Numbered from the stretch's first letter, positions 54,443 through 64,000 are shown. The stretch is DNA of 64,000 bases from Mesorhizobium sophorae (GCF_002270415.1 NZ_NNRI01000012.1:1-64000), one strand, 5' to 3'. A program made the numbers and translations. The notes: generated from the letters alone by a model not told the origin.

Positions 54443-54632
54443 GATCATGGTCCTTCGTGTCGATTTTTCCGACAAATCGCATAGCGGAACGCCGATCCGG
54501 TGTCGATCCATCTTGCCGCCCTGCCCGTCCTTGCGGCGTAAGCGCATGGACCACAGATCAGCTGCGCTGGCCGCGTGACATCATGCGCTTTCGGGGTCAT
54601 AAACCCTGCGGATTTCCATGGGATGACAGACG

Positions 54633-55691
54633 ATGCCGACCATCCACGACCTCGATACGCCATCGATCCTGATCGACGCCGCACGCGCCGAAGCCAACAT
54701 TGCCCGCGCCCAGGCCCATGCCGACAAGAACGGGCTGAAGCTTAGGCCGCATATCAAGACGCACAAATTGCCCTATTGGGCGAAGAAGCAGGTCGCGGCC
54801 GGCGCCGTCGGCATCACCTGCCAGAAGATCGGCGAGGCAGAGGTGATGGCCGACGCTGGCCTGACTGATATTTTTCTCCCCTACAACATCCTCGGGCGGG
54901 CCAAGCTGGAACGGCTTCTGGCACTGCATGGCCGTGTCACCTTGTCGGTGACGGCTGATAGCTTGGACACGATCGAGGGGCTGGCGGCCACCTTCACCGA
55001 TGCCGGCCATCCTCTGCCGGTGCTGGTCGAGTTCGACACCGGCATGGGCCGCTGCGGCGTGCAGACGGCGGATGAAGCCGTTGCGCTGGCAAGACAGATC
55101 GACAAGGCCGGCGGCCTTGCCTTCGGCGGGCTGATGACCTACCCAGCCGCTGGCCGCGCGGCGGAGGCCGAAGCGTGGCTTGCCGACGTCAGGCAGGCCT
55201 TGGCCGGTTCGGGCCTCGCCTGTGACCGCATCTCCAGCGGCGGCACGCCGGATATGTGGCGCTCCAACGAGGCATCGGTCGTCACCGAGTATCGCCCCGG
55301 CACCTACATCTATCTCGACCGCTACCAGGTCGCCAAAGGCGTCGGCACTCTCGACGATTGCGCGCTGACGGTGCTGTCGACGGTGGTCAGCCATCCGACA
55401 GCAACGCGCGCTATCCTCGATGCCGGCAGCAAGGCACTGTCCAGCGACACGCTGGGGCTCGCCGATTTCGGCGAACTGCTCGGTGTTTCGGGAGTGCGGG
55501 TGACCGGCTTGAGCGAGGAGCACGGCACCGTCACGATTTCAGACCATGCCAAGCTGCGCATCGGCGAACGCGTCCGGGTCGTGCCCGATCATTGCTGCGT
55601 CGTCACCAACCTGTTCAACGAGGTCAATCTGATCGACGGCGACAAGGTGCTGGAGACACTGCCGGTGGCAGCGCGCGGACGGATGGGATGA
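54633..55691 (+). CDS. D-threonine aldolase/D-serine dehydratase-like PLP enzyme
   Basis: This 352-residue fold-type III PLP enzyme starts with the family pattern LDTPSILIDAARAEANIA. The PLP lysine is Lys42 in RPHIKTHK, and the phosphate-binding SSGGTPDMW lies near 205. The metal pair His/Cys is in the late VVPDHCCVVTNLFNEV segment, as in D-threonine aldolase. It probably cleaves or dehydrates a D-beta-hydroxy amino acid. The neighbouring isomerase is divergent, with 190 bases between them. Confidence 0.88.
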   Translation: MPTIHDLDTPSILIDAARAEANIARAQAHADKNGLKLRPHIKTHKLPYWAKKQVAAGAVGITCQKIGEAEVMADAGLTDIFLPYNILGRAKLERLLALHGRVTLSVTADSLDTIEGLAATFTDAGHPLPVLVEFDTGMGRCGVQTADEAVALARQIDKAGGLAFGGLMTYPAAGRAAEAEAWLADVRQALAGSGLACDRISSGGTPDMWRSNEASVVTEYRPGTYIYLDRYQVAKGVGTLDDCALTVLSTVVSHPTATRAILDAGSKALSSDTLGLADFGELLGVSGVRVTGLSEEHGTVTISDHAKLRIGERVRVVPDHCCVVTNLFNEVNLIDGDKVLETLPVAARGRMG

Positions 55692-55758
55692 GGCGAACCG
55701 CCACGCGAGCGAACACAGGCGGCGTACAGCAAATCTTTTGAGCGCTGGCGGGACAGCA

Positions 55759-55921
55759 CCCCCCTCTGGCCTGCCGGCCATCTCCCCCGCAAGGAGGGAG
55801 ATTGGCAATTCGGCCGCTGCGGCTCTTTTTCAACGCGGGCTATTGGCGAAAGCAGAAGTGACGTCCGATGTCCCCGGTCCAAACACCCCCTTGCGGGGGA
55901 GATGGCCGGCAGGCCAGATGG
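55759..55921. repeat. 165-base intergenic element with inverted arms
   Basis: The left arm (55759-55803: CCTCTGGCCTGCCGGCCATC, TCCCCCGCAAGGAGGGAGA) and right arm (55886-55921: CCCCTTGCGGGGGAGATGG, CCGGCAGGCCAG) are reverse complements of each other with few changes. The 80-base centre has no ORF. The architecture matches the element at 3063-3340 with a different sequence. Confidence 0.75.
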
Positions 55922-55953
55922 GAAGGAACTCAACGAAGCGGGATTGATGCCGA

Positions 55954-56718
55954 TCAGCCTGGCTGCCGCTCAGCCTGTCGTGCCGCCACACGCCGCATGG
56001 CAATTACCCGGCGGCGGCGAATTTCCGTGCGCATCGCCATCAGGTGCAGCGCGAAGAACAGCACCGTGAAGCCGACGGCCATCACCAACAGCGGCCACAG
56101 CAGGCTGGGGTCGATGGTCGGCCCGCCGAGCCTGAACACCGAAGCCGGCTGGTGCAGCGTGTTCCACCAGTCGACCGAGAATTTGATGATCGGGATGTTG
56201 ATGAAGCCGACCAGGGTGATGATGGCGGCGGCCCAGGCGGCGCGTCCGGCATCGTCGAGCGCGCGGGTCAGCGCGATGATGCCGAGATACATCAGGAACA
56301 GCACGAAGACCGAGGTCAGCCGCGCATCCCAGACCCACCAGGTGCCCCACATCGGCTTGCCCCAGATCGAGCCGGTGATCAGCGCCAGCGCCGTAAAGAC
56401 CGCGCCTATGGGGGCCGCTGATTTCAGCGCCACATCGGCCAGCGGATGCCGCCAGACCAGAGTGCCAAGTGCGGAGAACGCCATCAGCGTGTAGCACATC
56501 ATGGCGAGCCAGGCGAAAGGCACGTGGATGTACATGATGCGAACGGTAATGCCTTGCTGGAAATCCTCAGGCGCGGCGAAACTCATATAGAGCCCGACGG
56601 CAAGGACCAGTGCGGCGATGGACGCCAGCCATGGCACGACCCTGTCTGCCAGCCCGACAAAGCGCGTCGGGTTGGCAAGATCCATCCAGCCGGTCAGGCG
56701 TGAAGTCGTGTCGCTCAT
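55954..56718 (-). CDS. ccmC: heme exporter/ABC permease CcmC
   Basis: CcmC loads heme onto CcmE for cytochrome c maturation. The 254-residue inner-membrane protein has six helices and the tryptophan-rich heme-handling motif WGTWWVWDARLT near residue 130. Conserved histidines occur in YIHVPFAWLAMM (near 64) and NTLHQPASVF (near 190). No other ccm genes are in the window; in rhizobia ccmABCD lie together, so the ccmA/B genes would be expected on the minus strand further up. Here ndvA occupies that place instead. Confidence 0.94.
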   Translation of the reverse strand: MSDTTSRLTGWMDLANPTRFVGLADRVVPWLASIAALVLAVGLYMSFAAPEDFQQGITVRIMYIHVPFAWLAMMCYTLMAFSALGTLVWRHPLADVALKSAAPIGAVFTALALITGSIWGKPMWGTWWVWDARLTSVFVLFLMYLGIIALTRALDDAGRAAWAAAIITLVGFINIPIIKFSVDWWNTLHQPASVFRLGGPTIDPSLLWPLLVMAVGFTVLFFALHLMAMRTEIRRRRVIAMRRVAARQAERQPG

Positions 56719-56763
56719 GCGGCTCTACATAGACCGCTCGTGCGCTTGGGGCAATCGAGCGGT

Positions 56764-56863
56764 GGTGTCGCAGGCTGCCTCCCTTGCATGGAGGTCACAG
56801 CGAAGCAGCGGAGGAGGCCCACCCGGACCTTCGGTCCGACCTCCCCACAAGGGGGAGGTAAAG
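56764..56863. repeat. intergenic palindromic repeat
   Basis: CCTCCCTTGCATGGAGG, the hairpin CGGACC-TTC-GGTCCG and CCTCCCC...GGGGGAGG make up most of the gap between ndvA and ccmC. It probably ends the ndvA transcript and is of the same general style as the other repeats. Confidence 0.55.
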
Positions 56864-56870
56864 AACGAAA

Positions 56871-58652
56871 TCAGGCGGCGGCTTCCTGCTGTTGCTGCAC
56901 GGTGCGGCTGAGGCGGCGAACCTCCTCGTCGTTGAGCAGGCCGCCGGCGCGCAGCAGGCTGGCAAAGCGGCCATTGCGCATCGACAGTTCGGCGAAGCCA
57001 CCCATCTCGACCACCCTGCCCTTGTCCATGAACACGACCAGATCGGCGTCGCGAACGGTGGTCAGGCGGTGGGCGATGATGAAGGTGGTGCGGTCGCGCC
57101 GCAATTCGTCGATCGCTTCCTTGACCCGATCCTCTGTCTCGACGTCGAGGGCGCTGGTCGCCTCGTCGAGCACCAGGATAGGGGCATCCTTCAGCACAGC
57201 GCGGGCAATGGCGATGCGCTGGCGCTCGCCACCCGACAGCTGGCCGCCACGTTCGCCAACCAGCGTGTCATAGCCATTGCTCTTGGACAGGATGAAGTCC
57301 TGCGCGGCAGCCGCGGTGGCGGCTGCATGGACCTCGTCATTGGTCGCGTCAGCCCGGCCGACGCGGATGTTGTCCTCGATCGAGCGGTTGAGCAGGCCCG
57401 CATCCTGAAACACGGTGGCGATCGAATGACGCAGCGACTTGCGGGTCACGCTCCGGGTGTCGATGCCGTCGACCAGGATACGGCCATGGGACGGCGAGAA
57501 GACGCGCTGCAGCAGATTGATGAGCGTGGTCTTGCCGGCGCCCGTCGGGCCGACGATGGCGACCGTCTGACCGGCCTGGACCTCGAACGACACGTCGTCG
57601 ATGCCCTGGCCCGAATTGGCGAATTCGAAGCCGACATTCTCGAAGCGGACATGGCCGGTGACGTTGGTGAGATCGCGCAAGCCATCCGGCTCGGCGGCGT
57701 CGGCCGCGGAATCCTCGAGGTGGTAGAAGTCCTCGAGCTTGGCACGGGCCTCCGAAATCTGGTTGGCGAAAGCCGACATCTGGTCGAGCCTGGCGATCAG
57801 CAGCGTGGCAAAGCCGGTGAAGGCGATGACGTCGCCGATACGCAGCTGGCCATGGGTGACTAGATAGGCGCCGATCAACAGCACGACCATCATCGAAATC
57901 GTCGACGACAGACGGTGCAGCGCATTGGCCATCGCCCACCAGTCGAGCACCGGGTTCTGCGCGTCGAGCAGGTTCTTGACATAGCGGCGCAGCGTGTCCG
58001 CCTCGTGGCCGAGGCGGTTGTAGCTCTGCAGCACGGCGACGTTGGAGACCGAGTCGGTCACATGCGCGAAAACCTTGTGGTAATGGCGCTCAACCGCAGC
58101 CTGACCTTCCTTGGTCCGCTTCATCACCAGCCGGCCGATGCCGACATAGAGCACGCCGAGCGCCAACAGCACCATCGACATGCGCAGGTCCATGCTGATC
58201 GCGGTCGGGATCAGCAGGAACAGCGCGACTGCCGTCGACAGGTGCTGACGCATGAATTCAAGCCACAGGCTGAACAGCGTCTCGACCGCGCGCAACAGGG
58301 TGTGCAGAGCATTGGAGGTGCCGCGCTGGTGATGCCAGGCAAGCGGCATCGTGATCACGCGCTCGAACGACTGGCAAAGCACCTCGCTGCGCCGCTTGTG
58401 GGCAAAGCGATCGGCACCGCGCGCCACCAGGACGAAGGCCACGATGTTGAAGGCGCCGAGACCCGCCCACAGGGCAAGCGTGGCAAACACCGAACCGCGT
58501 TCGGAAATCGCATCGATCACTCGTCCGAACATGATCGGCTCGAGAATAGCGATGATCGCGAGAGCGACGTTGGCCGAACAGATCAACGCGACGCGTTTCC
58601 TGTCTGCGGCCAGATAACCGAGCGCTCGCCAGTAGATTTGCAGAAGGGTCAC
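56871..58652 (-). CDS. ndvA: cyclic beta-1,2-glucan ABC exporter
   Basis: NdvA (ChvA) is a half-transporter that moves cyclic beta-1,2-glucan to the periplasm. The protein of 593 residues has six helices, then an ATPase with Walker A GPTGAGKTT at 368-376. The signature LSGGERQRIAIARA and Walker B ILVLDEATSALD follow. The GTG at 58652 is chosen because the family starts LLQIYWRALGYLA and GGAG lies eight bases upstream; the frame is open to 58763 but that part is unrelated. Partner ndvB lies 515 bases away on the same strand. Confidence 0.94.
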   Translation of the reverse strand: MTLLQIYWRALGYLAADRKRVALICSANVALAIIAILEPIMFGRVIDAISERGSVFATLALWAGLGAFNIVAFVLVARGADRFAHKRRSEVLCQSFERVITMPLAWHHQRGTSNALHTLLRAVETLFSLWLEFMRQHLSTAVALFLLIPTAISMDLRMSMVLLALGVLYVGIGRLVMKRTKEGQAAVERHYHKVFAHVTDSVSNVAVLQSYNRLGHEADTLRRYVKNLLDAQNPVLDWWAMANALHRLSSTISMMVVLLIGAYLVTHGQLRIGDVIAFTGFATLLIARLDQMSAFANQISEARAKLEDFYHLEDSAADAAEPDGLRDLTNVTGHVRFENVGFEFANSGQGIDDVSFEVQAGQTVAIVGPTGAGKTTLINLLQRVFSPSHGRILVDGIDTRSVTRKSLRHSIATVFQDAGLLNRSIEDNIRVGRADATNDEVHAAATAAAAQDFILSKSNGYDTLVGERGGQLSGGERQRIAIARAVLKDAPILVLDEATSALDVETEDRVKEAIDELRRDRTTFIIAHRLTTVRDADLVVFMDKGRVVEMGGFAELSMRNGRFASLLRAGGLLNDEEVRRLSRTVQQQQEAAA

Positions 58653-58699
58653 CCCAGTTACTCCGCCATGCTGTTTATTGTGCACTGCATCATTTGACT

Positions 58700-58715
58700 C
58701 GTATCGGTTGATACG
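58700..58715. promoter_or_regulatory. palindrome upstream of ndvA
   Basis: CGTATC-GGTT-GATACG, perfect six-base arms, 48-63 bases before the ndvA start and inside the spacer of a possible promoter. It could be an operator; no candidate regulator is adjacent. Confidence 0.35.
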
Positions 58716-59124
58716 TCGCAAAACAATGGCCGTGTACCTCTTCAGTTCCAAATTCGCGAACAAAAGATGGCGACGTTCCGAAATCTGCCGTGATCACCTA
58801 ACGGTTTGAGAAGACAGGTAAAATGTCAGGCATGCGGCGAAATCATGGCAGCTGGCACGTGCTGCCACAAATTTAATCAACAACGATGTCTGGCGGATGA
58901 CCAAGGCCGAAATCGCCTTCTACACAGTATAGCGCCAAACAAATGCGGCCTTGCGCCCGCCAAAGGCGACGAGATGCCAAGCCCAGCCAGCCTGGGCGGC
59001 GTATGCGCTTGGCGTCAAGCCTTTGATTTTATGTTCTTTTCATCGGCATGCCCTTCACCCAAGGCGATGGCAACGCAGGGTGGCATGGCGCCATTAGCCT
59101 TGTCGTGGTCCCGAAAACCGCCCC

Positions 59125-59140
59125 CGGGCTCTTGAGCCCG
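59125..59140 (-). terminator. hairpin downstream of ndvB
   Basis: CGGGCTC/GAGCCCG with a two-base loop lies 27 bases after the ndvB stop on the minus strand. There is no long T run, so termination is possible but unproved. Confidence 0.5.
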
Positions 59141-59166
59141 AGAGCACGCTTTCTGGGCAAAATGCC

Positions 59167-62100
59167 TCAGGCCGGGATCCTGATGACGACGTCGGTAACT
59201 TCGCCATCCTTCAGTTCGACCGCCGAAACCTTGGTCTTAACCCCATTCAGCTCCAACGAAACCGCCTTGGCCTTATTGTCGCGGACGACACGAACCTTGA
59301 GTTCCGCCCCCAGCATCTTGAGGGTTGCCGAGTATCCGTCCCAATGGCGGGGGAGTTTTGGCTTGAACTGAACACGCTTGCCGCGCCGTTCGATGCCGAG
59401 GATCCCTTCGACCGCAGCCCTATAGAGCCAGCCGGCCGAGCCGGTGTACCAGGTCCAGCCGCCACGGCCACCCTTGTCGTCCCCGGCGTAGATGTCGGCC
59501 GCCACGACATAGGGCTCGACGCGATAGTGCTCGGCCGAGGCCTCGTCGGTCGCATGGTTGACCGGGTTCAGCATCGAGAAACAGCGATAGGCCTCGTCGG
59601 TCCGCCCCATTTCGGCGAGCGCGATGACGAACCACGTGGCGGCGTGGGTGTACTGGCCGCCATTTTCGCGGACACCGGGCGGATAGCTCTTGATGTAACC
59701 CGGTTCCTTGTCCGTCTTCGAGAACGGCGGCGTGAACAGCTTGACGATCTTGAGCTTGTCATCGACGAGCAGTTTGGTCGCGTGCTCCATCGCTGTCGTC
59801 GACCGGGCCGGATCGCCCTCTCCCGAAAGCACGCTCCAGGACTGTGCGATCGAGTCGATCTTGCACTCCTGCGAGGACCGCGACCCGAGCGGCGTGCCGT
59901 CGTCGAAGCTGCCGCGCCGGTACCATTCGCCATCCCATGCCGTGCTTTCAAGCGCCCGTTTCAGCGCATCGGCATGCTTTGCCCAGGCTTGCGCGTGCTT
60001 GGCATCGCCTTCGGTCTTGGCAATTGCGGCGAAGTCGCCCAGGGTCTTCAGCAGGAACCAGCCGAGCCAGACGCTCTCGCCGTTGCCGTGTTCGCCGACG
60101 CGGTTCATGCCGTCGTTCCAGTCGCCGCCGAGGATCAGCGGCAGCCCGGCGGGACTGCTGCGCTTGATGGCAAGATCGAGCGCCCGCGCGCAATGGTCGT
60201 AGAGCGACGCCGTCTTCTTCAAGATTTCCGGGGTGAAGAAGGCATCGTGCTCGCCCTCGCCCAGCGCCTGTCCATCGATGAACGGCAGTTGCTGCTTCAG
60301 GATGGTGGCATCGCCGGTGACCAGCAAATAGCGCGCCGTGGCGTGGGCCAGCCAGACCACGTCATCGGAAATCATGGTGCGCACGCCAGCCCCGGTGCGC
60401 GGCAGCCACCAATGCTGCACGTCGCCTTCGGGGAACTGCCGCCGCGCCGCATTGAGGATCTGGTCGCGTGCCAGTTGCGGATCATGCGCCAGCAATGCCA
60501 GCGTGTCCTGCAACTGGTCGCGGAAGCCGAACGCACCGCTTGCCTGGTAGAAGGCGGAGCGGGCGCGGATGCGGCAGGCGAGGCTCTGGTAGGGCAGCCA
60601 GTGGTTGACCATGGCGTCGAGCGCCTTGTCCGGCGTCTCGACCTGGATGGTGTCGAGGAAGTCGCGCCATTCGCGCTCGTTGTCGGCCAGCCGCCGGTCG
60701 AAATCCTTGACGCGGTGCTCCTGCACCAGGGCGCTGGCCTCCTCGACGGTCTCGGCATCGCCGAGCAGCCAGAGCAGCGTCACGTCGCCGCCGGCCGGGA
60801 TTTCGATGTCGCGGGCAATCGCCGCGCAAGGATCGTCTCCAGCCTCGACACGGCCCGACAACGCCGCGCCGCCCAGCACCGCCTGTGGGAGTTCGCTGGA
60901 GCCATGCCGGCCGAGGAACTCCGAACGGTCGGTGGTCACCGAATGCACACCGCCGTCGGCGGCAAGGAAAGCCACTCGCTCGCTGAAATCGAGCCCGTAG
61001 GGGTTTTGCGCCAGCAACGCACCAGTGGCGGCGTCTCGGGACGGGACGATGGTTGCCGCTGTGCGCGACCGATGCCCGCCGAGCACCCATTCGGCATAGG
61101 CGTAGACACGCAGCCGCGCCGGCACCGAGCCCGAATTCTGGATGCGCAGCCGCGAGATCTTCACCGGGTCGATCGGGTCGACGACATGGGTGAGGTCCAT
61201 CGACAACGGCCCGCGCCTCGAACGGAACGTCGAGAAACCCTGGCCGTGCCAGGCCTCGTAGGTCATCGAGGGGTCGCGTACCACGGCGGCGAGCGGCGAG
61301 AACGCCTTACCGCTGGCCTGATCGTAGATGTAGACGCCCTCGCCCGGCCGGTTCGAGACCGGATCATTCGACCACGGCGTCAGCTGGTAGTCGCGGCTGT
61401 TGCGACTCCAGGTGAAGGCGGCACCCTCGGCAGAGGTGTGGAAGCCGAACGAAGCGTTGGAGACGACGTTGATCCACGGCTGCGGCGTGGTGCGACGGCC
61501 AGCCAGACGAACGACATAGTGCCGCCCGTCGCCGTCGAAACCGCCAAAGCCATTCCATTGGCTGAGGCCGCTTCCATCGGCGCTGACATCCGCCACGGCC
61601 TGCGAGGCGTGCATCACGGGCACCGGCGACGGCAATTCGCGCGCGGCCGCCAATGCTGCCGGCTGCAGGGCGTCGCGCGCCTGCAGGGCGGCCGCCTCGG
61701 CCCGCTCGATCTGGTCGAAGATGGTGCCGTTGCGCGTGTGCAGGACGACGCGGGCGACAGCGAGCAGCGTCTTGTAGGTGATCTCGTCCATCAGGTCGCG
61801 GCGCACCGCGAAAATGTGCTGGCGAGGCCCGAGTTCCTTGCCGCGCAGTCGGCTGTTTTCGCACAGCGTCTCGACGGCCCGCTGCAGGTCCTGGACATAG
61901 GAGGAGGCCTGCTCGTTGACGACGACGAAGTCGATCATCATGCCGCGGGTGCGCATGTATTCCTGGAAACGCAGCGCCTGGGCGACGATTTCGAGATCGG
62001 CGACGTCGCCGATCCTGACCAGGAAGATCGGGAAATCACCCGAAATGCTGGTCGGCCACAGGCTCGACTGCTTGCCCAGCCCCGTGGCGATGGATTCGGC

Positions 62101-64000
62101 CGGAAGACGCAGGAACGGATCTGGATAGATCAAATAGCGCGCCAGTTTCTGCACATTGGCGGCATCGGTCAGGCTGAGGCCCATATGACGGGTCTGCACC
62201 TGGCTTCGCGTCCAGGCGAGCATGGCCTGGCGGGCAAAACTCTCCGGATGGTCAAGCCGGGCAAGGGCCTCTTCCAGTTCGGCGCGGCTGGCGCCGACGA
62301 CGGTCCAGAAGGTCAGCGATATCTTCTTGTTGGCAGGCACACGCACCTGGCGGCGCAGCGCTGCGACCGGATCGAGCGTGAAACCCGAATGGCCGCCAAG
62401 CCTGGCGCCGGGGTCGAAGGCGGCCGCGTCGACGATGGTGCGGCCGCGGCCGATGAAGGCGCGCCGGTCGGTCTCGGCTTCGGCATCGCGCGCCGATCCG
62501 GACGGATCGGTGACGAAATGCACCATGGCGATATCGGGCTCGCTGGTCTCCCGCTTGCGCCGCGTCGCAAAGATCTGCGCGTTGTTCGATGCGATTTCGG
62601 TTTCCACGAACATCTTCGAGAAAGCCGGATGCGCGTTGTCCGACGCCTCCAGGCCGAGCACCAGTTCGGCAAAGGAGGTGACTTCAATGTGACGGTCGGA
62701 CGGCCCGTCATTGTAGAGCGTGACCCGACGGCCCTCGCCATTGCCTTCCGAGATGACGATGCATTCGACTTCGGACCGCAACGTGCCCACCGATTTGACG
62801 AAGCTTGCCTTGTCGTCGGAGAACAAGGTCTGCGCCTTTTCCTCGGCCGCACGCTTCGGCTCGGCCGTGGCGGACCACCAATCGCCGGTGCCTGCGTCCC
62901 GCAGGAAGATGTAGGAGCCGAGCCGGTCCTCGGTTGGATCCGGCTGCCAGCGGGTGATGGAGAGATCGCCCCAGCGGCTGTAGCCCGAGCCGGTCGCGGT
63001 GACCATCACCGAATAGCGGCCGTTCGACATCACACTGGTCGACCGCAGCGACCGCAACGGATCGAGCACGATGCGGGTGTCGGGGCTCTCGACTTCCGTC
63101 TCGTCCTTGGAGCGCTCGTCGGCCTCGGTCCTGACGGTCGCGGTCGGGATGTCGCGCGGTGCCCTCTCCTGCAGCAGCAGTTCAGCCGATTCGATGACCG
63201 GGTCACTGTGGAAGCGATCGCGCATGCGGCCTTCGAAGATGGCGTCGGCGACGGCCACGATCGACATGCCCGAATGGTGGGCCATGTAGTTCTGCACGAC
63301 GACATGATCGGTGCCTTCCGGCACGCGCTGCGGCGTGAAGTCGACAGCGTCGTAGTAACCGTGGCGGCCAAGCGCGCCGATCTCCCGCAGCCTGGCGAGA
63401 TTCTGCACGGCTTCGCGCGGGTTGAACTGTGCCGCGAGCACGGTGGCATAGGGCGCGATCACCGTGTTCTGGCCAAGCCCGCGCTTCAGGCCGAGCCCGG
63501 GCACGCCGAAATTGGTGTACTGGTAAGTCAGTTCGCGGTCGCGGGCGTTGTAGGCCGCTTCCGAAATGCCCCACGGCACGTTCTTCTGGCGGCCATACTG
63601 GATTTGCCGCTTGATGATCAGCTTGCTGGTCTGGTTGAGAATGCTGCCTTGCGGCTCCTTCATCACCAGAGGCGGCATCAGGTATTCGAACATCGAGCCG
63701 GACCAGGACATCAGCGCGCCCTTGAAACCGATCTCGACGATCGGCCGGCCAAGCCGGAACCAGTGCTCGGTCGGCAGGTCGCCCTTGGCGATGGCGAACA
63801 GGCTGGTCAGCCGCGCCTCGGAAGCCATAAGGTCGTAGCAGCTTTCATCGAGCTGGTGCTCCTCGACACGGTAGCCGATCGACAGCAGCTTGCGTTCGGG
63901 CCGCATCAGGAAGGAAAAATCCATCTCGAAGGCGAAGCGCCGCGTGCGCTCGCGCAAGGTGAGCAGCTTGGCGCGCAGCGCCTCGACGGCATTGTCGTCG
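59167..64000 (-). CDS. ndvB: cyclic beta-1,2-glucan synthase, C-terminal part
   Basis: The frame is open to the window edge, so the start is outside; NdvB proteins are about 2,800 residues and 1,611 codons are visible. The gene builds cyclic beta-1,2-glucan at the inner membrane. The visible part holds the glycoamylase-like region (WGISEAAYNARDRELTYQ, GLKRGLGQNTVIAPYAT) and beta-sandwich repeats. The GH94 phosphorylase domain has GGDWNDGMNRVGEHG around base 60105-60150, used to control ring size. The membrane glycosyltransferase part lies beyond the window. Confidence 0.95.
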   Translation of the reverse strand, partial: DDNAVEALRAKLLTLRERTRRFAFEMDFSFLMRPERKLLSIGYRVEEHQLDESCYDLMASEARLTSLFAIAKGDLPTEHWFRLGRPIVEIGFKGALMSWSGSMFEYLMPPLVMKEPQGSILNQTSKLIIKRQIQYGRQKNVPWGISEAAYNARDRELTYQYTNFGVPGLGLKRGLGQNTVIAPYATVLAAQFNPREAVQNLARLREIGALGRHGYYDAVDFTPQRVPEGTDHVVVQNYMAHHSGMSIVAVADAIFEGRMRDRFHSDPVIESAELLLQERAPRDIPTATVRTEADERSKDETEVESPDTRIVLDPLRSLRSTSVMSNGRYSVMVTATGSGYSRWGDLSITRWQPDPTEDRLGSYIFLRDAGTGDWWSATAEPKRAAEEKAQTLFSDDKASFVKSVGTLRSEVECIVISEGNGEGRRVTLYNDGPSDRHIEVTSFAELVLGLEASDNAHPAFSKMFVETEIASNNAQIFATRRKRETSEPDIAMVHFVTDPSGSARDAEAETDRRAFIGRGRTIVDAAAFDPGARLGGHSGFTLDPVAALRRQVRVPANKKISLTFWTVVGASRAELEEALARLDHPESFARQAMLAWTRSQVQTRHMGLSLTDAANVQKLARYLIYPDPFLRLPAESIATGLGKQSSLWPTSISGDFPIFLVRIGDVADLEIVAQALRFQEYMRTRGMMIDFVVVNEQASSYVQDLQRAVETLCENSRLRGKELGPRQHIFAVRRDLMDEITYKTLLAVARVVLHTRNGTIFDQIERAEAAALQARDALQPAALAAARELPSPVPVMHASQAVADVSADGSGLSQWNGFGGFDGDGRHYVVRLAGRRTTPQPWINVVSNASFGFHTSAEGAAFTWSRNSRDYQLTPWSNDPVSNRPGEGVYIYDQASGKAFSPLAAVVRDPSMTYEAWHGQGFSTFRSRRGPLSMDLTHVVDPIDPVKISRLRIQNSGSVPARLRVYAYAEWVLGGHRSRTAATIVPSRDAATGALLAQNPYGLDFSERVAFLAADGGVHSVTTDRSEFLGRHGSSELPQAVLGGAALSGRVEAGDDPCAAIARDIEIPAGGDVTLLWLLGDAETVEEASALVQEHRVKDFDRRLADNEREWRDFLDTIQVETPDKALDAMVNHWLPYQSLACRIRARSAFYQASGAFGFRDQLQDTLALLAHDPQLARDQILNAARRQFPEGDVQHWWLPRTGAGVRTMISDDVVWLAHATARYLLVTGDATILKQQLPFIDGQALGEGEHDAFFTPEILKKTASLYDHCARALDLAIKRSSPAGLPLILGGDWNDGMNRVGEHGNGESVWLGWFLLKTLGDFAAIAKTEGDAKHAQAWAKHADALKRALESTAWDGEWYRRGSFDDGTPLGSRSSQECKIDSIAQSWSVLSGEGDPARSTTAMEHATKLLVDDKLKIVKLFTPPFSKTDKEPGYIKSYPPGVRENGGQYTHAATWFVIALAEMGRTDEAYRCFSMLNPVNHATDEASAEHYRVEPYVVAADIYAGDDKGGRGGWTWYTGSAGWLYRAAVEGILGIERRGKRVQFKPKLPRHWDGYSATLKMLGAELKVRVVRDNKAKAVSLELNGVKTKVSAVELKDGEVTDVVIRIPA

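Larger units (their letters stand above)
58653..59166. other. ndvB-ndvA intergenic region, 514 bases
   Basis: No convincing gene is seen. The first part should hold the ndvA promoter: minus-strand TTGCGA at 58721-58716 and TCAAAT about 18 bases on. The middle is AT-richer than the genes. A hairpin near 59125-59140 follows ndvB. Confidence 0.5.

Overview
The window looks like chromosomal DNA of a Rhizobiales alphaproteobacterium, most likely Mesorhizobium or a close relative. GC content is high. Markers include a metal-site HemB of the Mg type, a DUF982 protein, Bpt-type arginyltransferase, NdvA/NdvB for cyclic beta-1,2-glucan, an OpgC-type membrane acyltransferase, a SmoS-like polyol dehydrogenase and several rhizobial intergenic repeats. 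The genus is inferred from these markers; no 16S gene is present.

Layout. 1-8 kb: a partial gene, a DUF2066 protein, hemB, a RibD-like reductase, a repeat with inverted arms, ppk2, an aldo/keto reductase, an internally deleted GT90 glycosyltransferase relic, small genes, and a GntR regulator divergent from an MFS exporter. 9-11 kb: a compact unit of one LacI-type regulator, two tiny paralogous genes (49 and 47 codons) and four copies of one palindrome, each near a start codon. 11-18 kb: OpgC, a hydrolase, and a TelA / VWA lipoprotein / XpaC-like / solute-binding-protein row whose last gene carries a stop and a frameshift. 18-29 kb: housekeeping genes (sthA, bpt, parC, aspS) with transporters. 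29-36 kb: a polyol/hexose catabolic locus (KbaZ/GatZ-like protein, PfkB kinase, orphan sugar-binding protein, SmoS-like dehydrogenase, zinc dehydrogenase, LacI regulator). 36-47 kb: MFS transporters, rnd, guaB, rlmE, ppx/gppA and a YbhN-like membrane protein, ending at tRNA-Gln(CTG).

47-51.4 kb, just downstream of the tRNA, is an accessory and decaying stretch. It holds terminators, a Tyr/His/Gly-rich secreted protein, a small membrane ORF, a multiply frameshifted acidic protein relic, a B12-type radical SAM protein and a transposase scrap. 51.5-64 kb: a nucleoside deaminase, a TPR protein, a D-lyxose-isomerase-type enzyme, a D-threonine-aldolase-type PLP enzyme, ccmC, ndvA and the 3' part of ndvB.

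Joint functions. NdvB makes and NdvA exports cyclic beta-1,2-glucan, and OpgC could decorate it. PPK2 and Ppx/GppA act on polyphosphate or related nucleotides. The 29-36 kb genes form one sugar-alcohol pathway under a local LacI regulator. The strongest candidate for an undescribed unit is the LacI/microprotein regulon at 9.5-11.1 kb.
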